A DNA stretch of 64,000 nucleotides from Pseudomonadota bacterium (lineage in GTDB: Bacteria; Pseudomonadota; Gammaproteobacteria; Steroidobacterales; Steroidobacteraceae): positions 62,001 through 126,000 of the forward strand of contig CANFSB010000001.1 of NCBI GenBank assembly GCA_947449495.1. Reading direction: 5' to 3'. Positions 35,214 through 46,126 of this stretch are shown here, piece after piece. The notes under the pieces were generated by a model. It was not told the origin of the DNA and made no database searches. It saw only the letters and a list, made by a program, of their open reading frames with translations. How positions within the stretch are numbered: position 1 is the stretch's first letter; each line of letters starts with the position of its first letter. Position numbers and translations under genes: made by a program.

Positions 35214-35935
35214 TTACGCGTGGCTTCCGGATTTTTGTCCGTGCACACGTATTCGTTGAGCAGCTGATTGGTCTCGTTGCGGTCATAGACCATGCGAGCA
35301 GTCCAAGGCTTGGTGTACCAAGTCTTGTCGTCGACGGTGAAGTTCAGCTCCAGCTGCTTGCCACCATTGATCAGTCGATAGCGCTCGGTAAGCACCAGTG
35401 CCGCCGACTTGGGCAGACCACTGCGGTCCATCGTGGTCTCGTCGTTGAAGCCGTTGCTGGTCACGACCAGCGTGTCGCCTTCATAGACCGATACCGGATA
35501 GCCGGTGTAAGTCGGATCGAGGTCATCAACGTCCTTGGACTTCTCGTTGAGATAGGCCACACGGAAGTAATGCGTCAGCTCATGTGCGAAGGCCACAAAA
35601 GTGGGCTTCTGGTAGAGACGGAACGGGTAGTCGCTGAGCATCAGGCGCGGCAAGCCATGCGGCAGACAATCGACAGTGCCGTCGTCGATCGGCTTGCCGG
35701 CAGCGCGGGCCTTCACGCGCTTGTTGTACAGCGCCTTACCCTTGGCATTGAGCGGCGGCAACTTGCCGTCGACGGTGCGCAAGGTGTCTACCGCTGCAGC
35801 GGCCTTCCAAACGGCGAACATATCGGGAGCGCCGGCCGGACGACCCTGCTGGTCGGCGGGAACGGTCTGCGCGGTAGCAGTGGCCATCGCCATCGTGGCG
35901 GCCAGTGCGAGCATCGTGTGCTTCATGGAGAACAT
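35210..35935 (-). CDS. Secreted protein of unknown function, paralogue of the next gene
   Basis: 241 aa from ATG 35935 (AGGAA 9 nt upstream). Signal peptide (TMLALAATMAMATATAQT). The mature part has a CLPHGLPRLMLSDYPFRLY block, FAHELTHYFRVAYLN, YTGYPVSVYEGDTLVV and LVLTERYRLINGGKQL, each aligned with the neighbouring 260-aa protein (CYPHGVPRLVASPYPIQII, LHEVGHNIRYVHMN, FLGYSVGHWDEDTLVI, KVTEYIRKVDDGQRL). The family is common as unnamed exported proteins in sphingomonads and Steroidobacter relatives; function unknown. Lies between its paralogue and the O-methyltransferase. Confidence 0.8.
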   Translation of the reverse strand: MFSMKHTMLALAATMAMATATAQTVPADQQGRPAGAPDMFAVWKAAAAVDTLRTVDGKLPPLNAKGKALYNKRVKARAAGKPIDDGTVDCLPHGLPRLMLSDYPFRLYQKPTFVAFAHELTHYFRVAYLNEKSKDVDDLDPTYTGYPVSVYEGDTLVVTSNGFNDETTMDRSGLPKSAALVLTERYRLINGGKQLELNFTVDDKTWYTKPWTARMVYDRNETNQLLNEYVCTDKNPEATRK

Positions 35936-35970
35936 CGGGTGTAATTCCTGCTTGATTCTGTAGGGGACGG

Positions 35971-36753
35971 TCACTTGGCCGTCGTGAAGCCGCTTTCGTT
36001 GGGCGAGTTGCGGTTGTTCTCTTCGCAGATGTATTCGGTCAGGTGCAGGTCGGGGCGCCAGTTAAAGTTGCGACGCGCGTCCCAAGGCTTGATGAAGCTA
36101 CCCGGATCCTCGATGTGGATGATGTCCTCGAGCCGCTGGCCATCGTCCACCTTGCGGATGTACTCAGTGACCTTGAGCTTGTCGGAATGCACGATGCCTT
36201 CCTCGTCGATGCGCGTGCGGGTGTTGAGCGCGGTGGTCTCGATGACCAACGTGTCTTCATCCCAGTGGCCTACCGAATAACCCAGGAAGCTGGGCTTCAC
36301 GTTGGCCGGCGGCTTCTGGTTCATGTGCACGTAGCGGATGTTGTGTCCGACCTCGTGCAGGATCGTGAGCAGTCCGGGCGTCTGAATGATCTGGATCGGA
36401 TAGGGCGAGGCCACTAGACGCGGCACACCGTGCGGATAGCAGCGTGTGGGTGCATCACCAATGGGCGTGCCGTCTTTTTCGGCCTGAATGTGCCGCAGCC
36501 ACTCTTTGCGGGTAGCCGCATTGAAGGGCGGCTCAGAACGGTCGAGCTGCTTATAGGTGCGATCGTAGCCACCGGTGAACCACACACCCTCGAGGTTGCG
36601 CGGGTCGGGCGACTTGCCGACCTTTTGCGCAGCGGGGATGGGCGGCGTGGGCCGCGGTGCCTGCTGGGCGGCAGCAGTGCCGACCAACGCGACCATGGAA
36701 ACTGCAACAACTAACGCGGCGCAACGCGTGCGCACCGCAAGAAAAGTAGCCAT
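35971..36753 (-). CDS. Secreted protein of unknown function, paralogue of the preceding entry
   Basis: 260 aa. Signal peptide (CAALVVAVSMVALVGTAAAQ), Pro-rich linker, then the shared domain with CYPHGVPRLVASPYP, LHEVGHNIRYVHMN, FLGYSVGHWDEDTLVIETTAL, KVTEYIRKVDDGQRL and a C-terminal LHLTEYICEENNRNSP matching LNEYVCTDKNP of the paralogue. The conserved HExxH-like spacing is not met exactly (HEVGHN), but both copies keep a His-Glu pair, so a metal site is possible. First gene of the operon; 35 bp separate it from the paralogue. Confidence 0.8.
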   Translation of the reverse strand: MATFLAVRTRCAALVVAVSMVALVGTAAAQQAPRPTPPIPAAQKVGKSPDPRNLEGVWFTGGYDRTYKQLDRSEPPFNAATRKEWLRHIQAEKDGTPIGDAPTRCYPHGVPRLVASPYPIQIIQTPGLLTILHEVGHNIRYVHMNQKPPANVKPSFLGYSVGHWDEDTLVIETTALNTRTRIDEEGIVHSDKLKVTEYIRKVDDGQRLEDIIHIEDPGSFIKPWDARRNFNWRPDLHLTEYICEENNRNSPNESGFTTAK

Positions 36754-36903
36754 GCCTGAACCCCCGTAATGACACTGAACCTGCCACCCGACCCTCTACT
36801 GGGGATCTGCAAGCAGCAGGACTGGGCCGAGTATGCGTCGCCCGCATGACCTACGGCAATTGGGGAGCGCCAGTACCAGCGACACGTGCGTTTTGGCCCA
36901 CAA

Positions 36904-36931
36904 GGTGACGAACTCAGACGAGTTCGTCACC
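36904..36931 (-). terminator. Strong hairpin after maeB
   Basis: Perfect 12-bp inverted repeat (36904-36915 and 36920-36931) with loop AGAC, 15 bp after the maeB stop on the minus strand. No U-run follows on either strand, so it may be a factor-dependent terminator or mRNA-stabilising structure. Confidence 0.55.
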
Positions 36932-36946
36932 GAAGGCCCTGCAGCC

Positions 36947-39241
36947 TCAAGCGTGGCGGCCTTGCGCCACGGCCAGCGCCGTCATGTAGCTGATGCGGCG
37001 AACGCTCGACGAGGGCGTCATCACGTGAGCAGGCTTGGCCGCACCCAACAGAATCGGACCCACGGTCTTGCCGTCACCGGCCAGCACCTTGAGCACGTTG
37101 TAGAGGATGTTGGCGGCATCCACGTTGGGGCAGATGAGCACGTTGGCTTCGCCCTGCAGCATGCTGTCCATCAAGTTGGACTTGCGGATGAGTTCCGACA
37201 ACGCAGCATCACCGTGCATCTCGCCATCGGACTCAACATCCGGACACATCGCCGCAAACTGTTGCCAAGCCTCGCGCATCTTGACGGCCGACGCGCGCTG
37301 CGACGAACCGTAGTTGGAGTGCGAGAGGAAAGCGACCTTGGGCACGATGCCAAAGCGACGCACTTCCTCTACGGCCATCTTGGCGATACGCGCCAACTGC
37401 TCGGCCGACGGATCTGAATTGACGTAGGTGTCTGCGATAAACAGCGTGTGCTTGTCGAGCATCAGCGCGTTAAGCGTAGCCATCTCGCGTGCACCCGGGC
37501 GCAGACCGATGACATCCTCGATGTGCGACAGATGCGCATCAAAGCGACCGTGCAATCCACACACCATCGCATCGGCATCACCCAAGCGCACCATCAAGGC
37601 AGCAATGGTGGTGGTGGAGCGATGCACTGCGGCCTTGGCAGCTTCCGGGCTGTAACCACGGCGACCCATGATGCGATGGAAGGTCTGCCAGTATTGCTTG
37701 AAGCGCGCATCGTCATCGGGATTGACCACGTCGACATGCTCACCCAAGCGGATACGCAAGCCAGCCTTGGCAATGCGCGCCTCGATGACTGCCGGACGAC
37801 CGATGAGGATGGGACGGGCAATGCCGTCTTCCACCGCAGACTGTGCAGCACGCAACACACGCAGGTCTTCGCCTTCGGCATAGGCAATGCGCTTGGCAGT
37901 GCTGCTCTGCGCTGCCTCGAACACCGGCTGTACCAACTGACTGGCTGAAGAGAACAAGCGCGCCAACTGCTGGCGATAGGCATCCATGTCAGCGATGGGT
38001 CGCGTGGCCACGCCCGACTCGGCAGCGGCAGCGGCCACGGCCGGCGCAATGCGCACGATCAGTCGCGAATCAAACGGCTTGGGGATGATGTAATCCGGGC
38101 CGAACTCCAGGTCCTGACCCGAATAGGCGTTGGCGACTTCTTCGCTGATGTCTTCCTTGGCCAGATCGGCAATCTGCCGCACGCAGGCCAGCTTCATCTC
38201 GTCAGTGATCTTGGTGGCGCCGCAATCGAGCGCGCCACGGAAGATGTAGGGGAAGCACAGGACGTTGTTCACCTGGTTGGGATAGTCCGAACGGCCCGTC
38301 GCGATGATGCAATCCGGACGCGCGGCCAGGGCCAACTCAGGACGAATCTCCGGCTCGGGATTGGCCAGCGCCAGAATGATCGGGCGATTGGCCATGGTCT
38401 TGACCATCTCGGGCGTCAGCACACCGTTGGTCGAGCAGCCCAGGAACACATCGGCACCATTGACCGCATCGGCCAGCGTGCGCTGCTCGGTGGTCTGGGC
38501 ATAACGTGCCTTGGACTCATCCAAGCCACCGGCGCGACCGGTGTAAATCAGACCCTTGGAATCGCAGGCCCAGATGTTCTCGCGGCGAATGCCCAGACCC
38601 ACCATGAGATCCAAGCAGGCGATGGCCGCAGCGCCAGCGCCCGACACAGCCACTTTGACTGCGCCCATGTCCTTGCCCACCAGCTCCAGGCCATTGAGCA
38701 CTGCAGCGGCAGAGATGATCGCCGTGCCGTGCTGATCATCATGGAACACCGGGATGTTCATGCGATCGCGCAGCTTGCGCTCGATGTAGAAGCACTCGGG
38801 CGCCTTGATGTCTTCAAGGTTCACGCCGCCGACAGTCGGCTCCATGGCAGCGATGATGTCGATCAGTTTGTCGGGGTCACGCTCGTCGAGTTCGATGTCA
38901 AACACATCGATGTTGGCGAACTTCTTGAACAGGCAACCCTTGCCTTCCATGACCGGCTTGGCGGCCAGCGGGCCGATGTCACCCAAACCAAGCACCGCAG
39001 TGCCATTGGTGATGACAGCCACCAGATTGCCGCGCGAGGTGTACTCGGCAGCCATCTTGGGGTCTGCATGGATGTCGAGGCAGGGATAGGCCACACCAGG
39101 CGAATAAGCCAGAGACAGATCACGCTGATTGGACAGCAGCTTGGTCGGCGTGACGGTGATCTTGCCGGGCGTTGGCAGACGATGGTATTCGCGCGCGGCT
39201 TCGCGCAGGGCCTGCTCGGCCTCGGTCAGCTTTTCTGTCAT
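36947..39241 (-). CDS. maeB: NADP-dependent malic enzyme with C-terminal phosphotransacetylase-like domain
   Basis: 764 aa, the usual MaeB length. Malic domain residues about 1-420: [30 protein letters not shown] (about 75-92), [17 protein letters not shown] (165-181) and NAD(P) fold [18 protein letters not shown]. Residues about 430-764 match phosphate acetyltransferase ([47 protein letters not shown]), which is regulatory rather than catalytic in MaeB. It decarboxylates malate to pyruvate with NADPH formation. lldD lies 30 bp upstream on the same strand, so pyruvate-forming enzymes are clustered. Confidence 0.95.
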   Translation of the reverse strand: MTEKLTEAEQALREAAREYHRLPTPGKITVTPTKLLSNQRDLSLAYSPGVAYPCLDIHADPKMAAEYTSRGNLVAVITNGTAVLGLGDIGPLAAKPVMEGKGCLFKKFANIDVFDIELDERDPDKLIDIIAAMEPTVGGVNLEDIKAPECFYIERKLRDRMNIPVFHDDQHGTAIISAAAVLNGLELVGKDMGAVKVAVSGAGAAAIACLDLMVGLGIRRENIWACDSKGLIYTGRAGGLDESKARYAQTTEQRTLADAVNGADVFLGCSTNGVLTPEMVKTMANRPIILALANPEPEIRPELALAARPDCIIATGRSDYPNQVNNVLCFPYIFRGALDCGATKITDEMKLACVRQIADLAKEDISEEVANAYSGQDLEFGPDYIIPKPFDSRLIVRIAPAVAAAAAESGVATRPIADMDAYRQQLARLFSSASQLVQPVFEAAQSSTAKRIAYAEGEDLRVLRAAQSAVEDGIARPILIGRPAVIEARIAKAGLRIRLGEHVDVVNPDDDARFKQYWQTFHRIMGRRGYSPEAAKAAVHRSTTTIAALMVRLGDADAMVCGLHGRFDAHLSHIEDVIGLRPGAREMATLNALMLDKHTLFIADTYVNSDPSAEQLARIAKMAVEEVRRFGIVPKVAFLSHSNYGSSQRASAVKMREAWQQFAAMCPDVESDGEMHGDAALSELIRKSNLMDSMLQGEANVLICPNVDAANILYNVLKVLAGDGKTVGPILLGAAKPAHVMTPSSSVRRISYMTALAVAQGRHA

Positions 39242-39271
39242 GGTCTGTAGTTCCCGGTAAAAAGTCGTTGA

Positions 39272-40417
39272 TTATTTGCGCAGCAATACGCTGCTGTCGA
39301 TGTCCGCTATGCGGCGCACACCGGTGAGCGCCATGGCCACACGCAACTCCGCGGCCAGTTGAGAAAGCATCTGTTCGACTGCAGGCTGGCCGCCTGCCGC
39401 CAACGCCCAGACCCAAGCCCGCCCCAGCAGTACACCGCGTGCGCCCAGCGCCAGCAAGCGCAACACATCAAGGCCGGAGCGCACGCCGCCATCAGCCAAC
39501 ACGGTGAGCTTGTCGCCCACTGCCGCAGCAATCTCTGGCAACGCCAGCGCGGAGGCCGGCACACCATCGAGTTGGCGACCGCCGTGATTGGAGACAATGA
39601 TGCCATCGACGCCGTTGGCTGCCGCTTCACGTGCATCCTCGGCATCGAGCACACCCTTGAGCACGATAGGCCCCTTCCACTCGGCACGGATCCAGTCCAG
39701 ATCACGCCAGCCGATTTGTGGGTCGAAGTTGCCACGCATCCACGCAAAGAAATCTTCCAGGCCAGTGTTATCGCCCAACAACGGCGCGATGTTGCCCAGT
39801 CCATGCGGCCTGCCCAACAGGCCCACATCCCAAGCCCACCGCGGGCGACCCAGTGCTTGTGCGACACGGCGCAACTGGCCGCCCAAACCGGCAGCACCGG
39901 CCAGACCCGAGTGGTAGTCGCGATAGCGCGTACCTGGTACCGGCATGTCGACGGTAAACACCAGAGTGCTGCAGCCTGCCGCACTGGCACGCGCCAGCAG
40001 ATCACGCATGAACGCGCGATCGCGAATCATGTAGAGCTGAAACCAGAACGGCTGTGTGGCTGCGGCAGCCACTTCCTCGATAGGACAGGCAGCAACAGTG
40101 GAGAGGATGAACGGAATGCCCGCAGCTTCAGCGGCACGCACTGCTTGCGTCTCGCCACGACGGGCCACCAGCCCGCCCAGACCAATGGGCGCAAGCGCCA
40201 CAGGCAATTGCCAGGTCTGGCCCAACACAGTGGTGGAAAGGTCTGCGCCAGAAACATCGCGCAACACACGCTGGCGCAAGGCCAGCGTCTGCAACTCACC
40301 GACGTTGCGCCTCAGAGTCTCTTCAGAGAAGGACCCACCGTCGATGTAATCGAACAGGAACCGCGGCAGCCGCCGCCGCGCCAACTCGCGGTAATCACCA
40401 ATCGAGATGGCTTTCAT
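39272..40417 (-). CDS. lldD: L-lactate dehydrogenase (FMN, quinone-dependent)
   Basis: 381 aa. Closely follows E. coli LldD along its length: [20 protein letters not shown] (21-40), [64 protein letters not shown], and [17 protein letters not shown] with the catalytic His near 275. It oxidises L-lactate to pyruvate at the inner membrane, passing electrons to quinone. Other alpha-hydroxyacid oxidases (mandelate, glycolate) share the fold, but the similarity is strongest to LldD. Between EF-G and maeB on the same strand. Confidence 0.9.
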   Translation of the reverse strand: MKAISIGDYRELARRRLPRFLFDYIDGGSFSEETLRRNVGELQTLALRQRVLRDVSGADLSTTVLGQTWQLPVALAPIGLGGLVARRGETQAVRAAEAAGIPFILSTVAACPIEEVAAAATQPFWFQLYMIRDRAFMRDLLARASAAGCSTLVFTVDMPVPGTRYRDYHSGLAGAAGLGGQLRRVAQALGRPRWAWDVGLLGRPHGLGNIAPLLGDNTGLEDFFAWMRGNFDPQIGWRDLDWIRAEWKGPIVLKGVLDAEDAREAAANGVDGIIVSNHGGRQLDGVPASALALPEIAAAVGDKLTVLADGGVRSGLDVLRLLALGARGVLLGRAWVWALAAGGQPAVEQMLSQLAAELRVAMALTGVRRIADIDSSVLLRK

Positions 40418-40451
40418 GCGGCGGCTGGCGCTGCTGTACGAACCGCCGGGA

Positions 40452-42596
40452 TCAGCCGGCGGCAGGCGCCTTAGAGGCCAGGATCACCACCTCGGCCACG
40501 TTGCGCGGGACCGGATCGTAATGCGAGAACTCCATGGTGTAGGAAGCGCGGCCCGAGCTCATCGCGCGCAGCTGGCCGATGTAGCCGAACATTTCTGACA
40601 GAGGAACAGTCGAGACGACGGCGATATTGGTGCCGCGATCGAGCTGCTCCTGAATCTGGCCACGACGACGGTTGATGTCACCGATCACGTCACCCAGATA
40701 GTCGCCAGGCGTCACCACCTCAACCTTCATGACCGGCTCGAGAAGGATCGGACCGGCCTTCTTCATGGCCTCGCGGAACGCGGCCTTGGCAGCGATTTCG
40801 AAGGTCAGCGCGTTGGAGTCGACATCGTGATAGCTGCCATCCACCAACGTGGCCTTGAAGTCCACGGTGGGGAATCGCGCCAGCACGCCGTCATCCATCT
40901 GCATGCGCAGGCCCTTCTCGACCGAAGGCACGTACTCGCGCGGCACCGAGCCACCGACCGTCTTGTCTTCGAACACAAAGCCCTCGCCACGCTCCAGCGG
41001 CTCGAACTTGATCCACACCTCAGCGAACTGGCCCGAACCGCCGGTCTGCTTTTTGTGGGTGTAGTTTTCCTGAATCGGCTTGGTGATCGTCTCGCGATAG
41101 GCAACCTGCGGCTCGCCCATGATGCCCTCGACGTTGAACTCGGTGCGCATGCGATCGAGCGTCACGTCCAGATGCAACTCACCCATGCCACGCAGGATGG
41201 TCTGACCGGTTTCGCGATCGGTTTCCAGATGCAGCGAAGGATCGGCGCGAACCATCTTGCCAATGGCGGCGTTGAACTTCTCTTGCTCACCCTTGTTCTT
41301 GGGCTTGACCGAGACACTGATGACGGGCGCGGGGAAGCGCATGCGCTCGAGCACCACGGGATTGGCGGAATCGCACAACGTGTCGCCGGTGTCGGTCTCG
41401 GCCAACGAGACCAGCGCAACGATGTCGCCGGCGCGGGCTTCTTCGATAGCGATAGCTTCCTTGGCGAACATCTCGACCATGCGGCCGATCTTCTCGCGCT
41501 TGCCACGAGTGGAGTTTTGCACCGACGCACCACGCGTCAGCACGCCCGAATACACGCGGATGAAGGTAAGCGCGCCATAGACATCGTTGATGACCTTGAA
41601 GGCCAGCGCCGAGAACGGCTCTTCGTCCGAGCAATTGCGCTCGCCGATCGCGTTACCGTCGGCATCCACAGTGTTGATGGCGGCCACGTCGGTGGGCGCT
41701 GGCAGATAGTCGACAACCGCATCGAGCACCTGCTGCACGCCCTTGTTCTTGTAGGACGAGCCGCACAGCACCGGATTGAAGGCGCCGGTCAGCGTGCCCT
41801 TGCGCAAGCAGGTGCGGATGATTTCAACCGAAGGTGCAGTGCCTTCTAGATAGGCTTCCATGGCCACATCGTCCATCTCGAGGCAGGTATCGACCAGCTC
41901 GGTGTGATAGGCCTGCACAGCATCAAGAATGGCGCGATCGCTGGGCACAGTGATGCCCAACTTGTCGGCCATGCCCTCGGTGACAGGAATGACCTGCCAC
42001 TGCGCATCCTTGTCATCTGAATCCCAGACCAGCGCTTCCATGGTGACCAGATCGATCATGCCCTTGAAGTTGTCTTCGGAGCCGATCGGGATCTGCACGG
42101 CCAAAGGGCGCGCGCCGAGACGCTTTTTGATCATGTCCATGCAGCGCGTGAACGAGGCACCGCTGCGGTCCATTTTGTTGACGTAGCACAGGCGCGGTAC
42201 GTTGTAGTTGTCGGCCAGGCGCCAGTTGGTCTCTGACTGCGGCTCTACACCGGCCACGCCGTCGAACACCACCACGGCGCCGTCGAGCACGCGCAGCGAG
42301 CGGTTGACTTCGATGGTGAAGTCCACGTGCCCCGGGGTGTCGATGACGTTGATCTTTTTGCCACGCCAGAAGGCCGACACGGCGGCCGACTGAATGGTGA
42401 TGCCACGCTTCTGCTCCTGCTCCAGGTAGTCAGTGGTGGTGGACGTCTTGAGATCCTTGGTGTCATGGATGTCAATGATCGTGTGCTTGCGGCCCGTGTA
42501 ATACAGGATGCGCTCGGTCGTGGTCGTCTTGCCGGCGTCGACGTGGGCAATGATGCCGATATTGCGGATGTCGGCCAGGGGCGTTGTGCGAGCCAT
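40452..42596 (-). CDS. fusA: Elongation factor G, stand-alone paralogue with extended switch I
   Basis: 714 aa from ATG 42596; the longer frame upstream overlaps the next gene and is rejected. GTPase motifs: AHVDAGKTT (17-25), RGITI (64-68), DTPGH (86-90), NKMD (140-143). Domain IV tip [19 protein letters not shown] and domain V are present, so it looks active in translocation or ribosome recycling. Between Tyr/Gly 34-35 and RGITI the switch I is about 7 residues longer than in canonical EF-G and reads [18 protein letters not shown] rather than DGAATMDWMEQEQ. It is outside a str operon (no rpsL, rpsG or tuf nearby), so it is likely a second EF-G. Confidence 0.9.
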   Translation of the reverse strand: MARTTPLADIRNIGIIAHVDAGKTTTTERILYYTGRKHTIIDIHDTKDLKTSTTTDYLEQEQKRGITIQSAAVSAFWRGKKINVIDTPGHVDFTIEVNRSLRVLDGAVVVFDGVAGVEPQSETNWRLADNYNVPRLCYVNKMDRSGASFTRCMDMIKKRLGARPLAVQIPIGSEDNFKGMIDLVTMEALVWDSDDKDAQWQVIPVTEGMADKLGITVPSDRAILDAVQAYHTELVDTCLEMDDVAMEAYLEGTAPSVEIIRTCLRKGTLTGAFNPVLCGSSYKNKGVQQVLDAVVDYLPAPTDVAAINTVDADGNAIGERNCSDEEPFSALAFKVINDVYGALTFIRVYSGVLTRGASVQNSTRGKREKIGRMVEMFAKEAIAIEEARAGDIVALVSLAETDTGDTLCDSANPVVLERMRFPAPVISVSVKPKNKGEQEKFNAAIGKMVRADPSLHLETDRETGQTILRGMGELHLDVTLDRMRTEFNVEGIMGEPQVAYRETITKPIQENYTHKKQTGGSGQFAEVWIKFEPLERGEGFVFEDKTVGGSVPREYVPSVEKGLRMQMDDGVLARFPTVDFKATLVDGSYHDVDSNALTFEIAAKAAFREAMKKAGPILLEPVMKVEVVTPGDYLGDVIGDINRRRGQIQEQLDRGTNIAVVSTVPLSEMFGYIGQLRAMSSGRASYTMEFSHYDPVPRNVAEVVILASKAPAAG

Positions 42597-42733
42597 TGCG
42601 GGGTTCCGTTGCAGTTCTGGGGAAAGGGACTGGCGTTGCCGCACCTGTCGGGGCGGCTGCCGGTAATCCCGTATTTTGCCACGCCGGACGTATCCGGGTC
42701 GAGCCTTAGACTGTCGATCAGTCGACGGCAGCG

Positions 42734-44332
42734 TCAGTGCAGGCCGAAACTGGCACCGCTGACGCGCGGCCAGAACTGTGCCAGCCGTGCGTCGCCTACG
42801 GGGCCGCCGCGCAGCAGCGCGCCAGACTCCACCTGGGGATATAACTCGTCCATCGGCAACACACGGCTGCCCGTATGCCGCCGCATGATGTGGTGGCGCG
42901 TCAACTGGCCCGGATGGCTGACGCCACTGGCCGCCAGCAGCTCGGCCAGCGCATGCACCGTGTTGTGGTGGAAGTTGGCCACGCGCTGCGCCTTCAGGTC
43001 GACATCGACAACGCGATAGCGGCGCGGATTCATCGTGGCAAGCCCGGTAGGACAATTGCCCGAGGCGCAGTCGCGCGCCTGAATGCAGCCCAGCGCAAAC
43101 ATGAACGGCCGCGCCATGTTGATCCAGTCGGCCCCCAGCGCGCAGCTGCGCACGATGTCATAGGCGCTCACCATGCGGCCGGACGCGCCAATTTTGACGC
43201 GCTCGCGCAGGCCGGCGCCGGTCAGGCAGTTGTCGACAAACACCAAGGCATCCTGCAGCGGGGTGCCCAGATGATCAGTGAATTCAACCGGTGCGGCGCC
43301 GGTACCACCCTCGGCCCCATCGACCGTAATGAAGTCGAGCAGCAGTCCCGACTCCACCATCGCCTTGACCAGCGCGATGAACTCCCAGGGATGGCCGATG
43401 CACAGTTTCACACCGACCGGCTTGCCACCGGACAGGCGGCGCAATTGAGCTGCAAACTGCAGTAACTCGTCCGGCGTAGAAAATGCCGTGTGGAACGCCG
43501 GTGAGATGCAGTCCTTGCCCTGCGGCACGCCGCGAATCGCCGCGATCTCGGCCGTGACCTTGGCGGCCAGCAGCATGCCACCGTGGCCGGGCTTGGCCCC
43601 CTGACTGAGTTTGATCTCGATCATGCGCACCTGCGGCGCTGCAGCTTTGGCCGCAAATTGCACCGGATCAAACTGGCCATCCGGTGTGCGGCAGCCAAAA
43701 TAGGCCGTGGCCACCTGCCAGATAATGTCGCCGCCGCCGGCCAGGTGGTAAGGCGAGAGCGACCCCTCGCCGGTGTTGTGCGCAAAGCCGCCCAGACGCG
43801 CACCCGCATTGAGAGCTTGGATTGCCGGCGGAGACAACGCGCCAAACGAGGTGCCCGAGATGTTGAGCACCGACATGGCATAGGCCGCAGGCCCATCGCC
43901 CACCGTGATACGAAAGTCCGAATCTGTAACCGGTGCGGGTCGGATGGAGTGGTTGAGCCAGTCGAACTCGTCCGCATACATGTCGGTCAACGAACCAAAC
44001 GGCCGCACCGCGACCTGCTGTTTGGCGCGCTGGTAGACCATGGCGCGCTGATTGCGCGAATACGGCACCTGTTCGTCGTCGGACTCGAGAAAATACTGGC
44101 GCAGCTCGGGCCGCAGGCTCTCGAGGAAATAACGCAGATAGCCGAGCAGCGGATAGTTGGCCAGCACCGGATGCTGCTTTTGCCGCAGGTTGTATAAGCC
44201 GATGGCGGTCAGCGCCAGCAATGCCGCCGCTGCCCACCACCACCGCGGCTGTTGCCCCGCCAGCAGGGCGGCAACCAGCGCACCGATCGCCGAATAAAAC
44301 ACAGCCGAATAGCGCCCCCAAAAGATGTCCAT
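42734..44332 (-). CDS. FMN-binding glutamate-synthase-family protein, membrane anchored
   Basis: 532 aa from ATG 44332 with AGGAG upstream; the in-frame extension of over 100 residues is rejected. Two N-terminal hydrophobic segments ([17 protein letters not shown] and [19 protein letters not shown]) precede a glutamate-synthase central/FMN barrel: [80 protein letters not shown] and [20 protein letters not shown], with a Cys-rich segment that could hold an iron-sulfur cluster. Relatives lack the glutaminase domain; electron partner and reaction are unknown. Divergent from the carboxylesterase. Confidence 0.88.
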   Translation of the reverse strand: MDIFWGRYSAVFYSAIGALVAALLAGQQPRWWWAAAALLALTAIGLYNLRQKQHPVLANYPLLGYLRYFLESLRPELRQYFLESDDEQVPYSRNQRAMVYQRAKQQVAVRPFGSLTDMYADEFDWLNHSIRPAPVTDSDFRITVGDGPAAYAMSVLNISGTSFGALSPPAIQALNAGARLGGFAHNTGEGSLSPYHLAGGGDIIWQVATAYFGCRTPDGQFDPVQFAAKAAAPQVRMIEIKLSQGAKPGHGGMLLAAKVTAEIAAIRGVPQGKDCISPAFHTAFSTPDELLQFAAQLRRLSGGKPVGVKLCIGHPWEFIALVKAMVESGLLLDFITVDGAEGGTGAAPVEFTDHLGTPLQDALVFVDNCLTGAGLRERVKIGASGRMVSAYDIVRSCALGADWINMARPFMFALGCIQARDCASGNCPTGLATMNPRRYRVVDVDLKAQRVANFHHNTVHALAELLAASGVSHPGQLTRHHIMRRHTGSRVLPMDELYPQVESGALLRGGPVGDARLAQFWPRVSGASFGLH

Positions 44333-44470
44333 GCCGTCTCCTGATGCCGCCGCCGTCTCGCGCAGGATACGCCTACGGGCGACGCAGACCGGCCTGTCTG
44401 CACGGCTCTTTACTTTGCCCTGCAGGGTGGTTGTACTGCGACCAAACAACCAGAACACAGGGGCGGGCTC

Positions 44471-46099
44471 ATGAAACGTATGAATCTCTCGCGGCGCGAA
44501 CTGCTGGCCGCAGGACTGCTGGCCCCGCTGGCAACGCCGGCGCTGGCCCAACTGGCCGAAGGCCCGATCGTTGACACCCCCAGTGGCAAGGTCCGCGGGC
44601 TCATCGATCACGGCATCCTGACTTTCCGAGGCCTGCCCTATGGCGCGCCCACCGGCGGCGCCAACCGATTTATGCCGCCGCAACCGGTCAAGCCCTGGAA
44701 GGGCGTGCGCGAAGCCACGCTGTTCGGCTCCAGCTCACCGCAGAGCAACCCCGCCGGCGGCGACCCCAACGTCATCATGCGCGCCGCGCTGCCGCAGGAC
44801 CCGCCGGGTGTACGCGAAGCCGAAGACTGCCTGGTGGTGAACGTCTGGACGCCTGCAGTGACAGGCAAGCGCCCCGTCATGGTGTGGTTGCATGGCGGCG
44901 GCTTCTCGTCTGGCTCTGCCTCCGCACCGCTGTATGACGGTGGCAATCTCGCGCGGCGCGGCGACATCGTGTTCGTGGGCGTCAATCACCGCCTCAACGT
45001 GTTCGGCTATACGCATCTGGCCAGCATCGGTGGCGAGGCATTTGCCAGTTCGGGCAATGTCGGCATCCTCGATGTGGTGCAGGTGCTGCAGTGGGTCAAG
45101 ACTCACATCGCCGCCTTCGGTGGCGATCCGTCCAACGTCACTATCTTTGGTGAGTCCGGCGGTGGCGCCAAGGTATCGACAGTGCTGGCCATGCCCTCTG
45201 CCAAGGGCCTGTTCCACAAAGCCATCATTCAAAGCGGCCCCGGCATGCGCTCGGGCACTGCCGAAGACGGCGCACGCGCTGCAGAACTGCTGATCAGCGA
45301 ACTGGGCCTTAAGGCCGGTGATGTGCGCGGCCTGCAAGCCGTGCCGCAGGAGCGACTGCTATCGGCGTACTTCAACATTCAGCCCAAGCTGCGTGCTGCG
45401 GGCGTGACCGGCGGCACCTTTGCGCCGGTAGTGGATGGCTTGGCCTTGCCGCGCCATCCGTTTGATCCGGATTCGCCGGCGGTCTCTGATGATGTGCCCT
45501 TGCTCATCGGCAGCAACCGTCATGAGGCGACCTTCCCGCCTTTCATGAACATCACTGCGACAGAACGCGCGATCGACGAGGCAGGTCTGCTGCAGCGCAT
45601 CAAGGCAGGTTTCCCCAAGGCCGATGCAGAGGCACTGATCGGTGCGTATCGTCAGGGCAACCCCAACGCCTCGCCCTTTGACTTGCTGGTGCTGATCAAC
45701 ACAGATCGCATCTTCGGCGCCAACACCATCGTGCTGGCCGAGCGCAAAGTCGCGCGCGGCAAAGCACCTGTCTATGTGTACCGCTTCGACTGGGAATCAC
45801 CGGCGATGGATGGCCATCGCAGGGCGATGCACACCATGGAACTGGGCTTCATGTTCGACAACACCATCCGTGTCGCGGCACTGGTAGGCACTGGCGAAGG
45901 TAACGAAGCGCTGGCTGCCACGATGAGCACCGCCTGGGCCAATTTTGCGCACCACGGCGCACCCTCGGCACCGGGACTTGCTGCCTGGCCCGCCTACTCG
46001 CCCGCCAACCGCAAAGTCATGGTGTTCAACACTCGGCCGTGGCTGGGCGACGATCCTGCAGGCGCCGAGCGGCGCGCACTACTCAAAGCCCTAGGCTGA
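44471..46099 (+). CDS. Carboxylesterase type B, exported
   Basis: 542 aa. Twin-arginine-like signal (NLSRRELLAAGLLAPLATPALA). Type B carboxylesterase: FRGLPYGAP, EDCLVVNVWTPA, VMVWLHGGGFSSGSAS (oxyanion hole), nucleophile elbow FGESGGGAK (about 222-230), Glu/Asp in IGSNRHEATF and His in MHTMELGFMF (about 455). Hydrolyses esters, here presumably in the periplasm. First gene of a seven-gene + strand operon whose other members act on aromatic ring-cleavage intermediates, so a methyl or aryl ester substrate is plausible. Confidence 0.88.
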   Translation: MKRMNLSRRELLAAGLLAPLATPALAQLAEGPIVDTPSGKVRGLIDHGILTFRGLPYGAPTGGANRFMPPQPVKPWKGVREATLFGSSSPQSNPAGGDPNVIMRAALPQDPPGVREAEDCLVVNVWTPAVTGKRPVMVWLHGGGFSSGSASAPLYDGGNLARRGDIVFVGVNHRLNVFGYTHLASIGGEAFASSGNVGILDVVQVLQWVKTHIAAFGGDPSNVTIFGESGGGAKVSTVLAMPSAKGLFHKAIIQSGPGMRSGTAEDGARAAELLISELGLKAGDVRGLQAVPQERLLSAYFNIQPKLRAAGVTGGTFAPVVDGLALPRHPFDPDSPAVSDDVPLLIGSNRHEATFPPFMNITATERAIDEAGLLQRIKAGFPKADAEALIGAYRQGNPNASPFDLLVLINTDRIFGANTIVLAERKVARGKAPVYVYRFDWESPAMDGHRRAMHTMELGFMFDNTIRVAALVGTGEGNEALAATMSTAWANFAHHGAPSAPGLAAWPAYSPANRKVMVFNTRPWLGDDPAGAERRALLKALG

Positions 46100-46126
46100 T
46101 CACGCGAATTTAAAACGGAGTTTTAC

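Noticed and set aside
39359..40474. 371-aa open frame on the + strand
   Set aside because: Antisense to lldD, whose full length matches the E. coli enzyme.
40827..41849. 340-aa open frame on the + strand
   Set aside because: Antisense to EF-G; no recognisable protein features.
42597..43055. 153-residue N-terminal extension of EF-G
   Set aside because: Overlaps the FMN glutamate-synthase-like gene and lacks conserved sequence; ATG 42596 gives the standard EF-G start.
44409..44437. Possible promoter TTTACT-17-TGTACT with CCCTGCAGGG between the boxes, before the carboxylesterase
   Set aside because: Both boxes are poor matches and the 10-bp palindrome is a common PstI-containing sequence; not enough to annotate.
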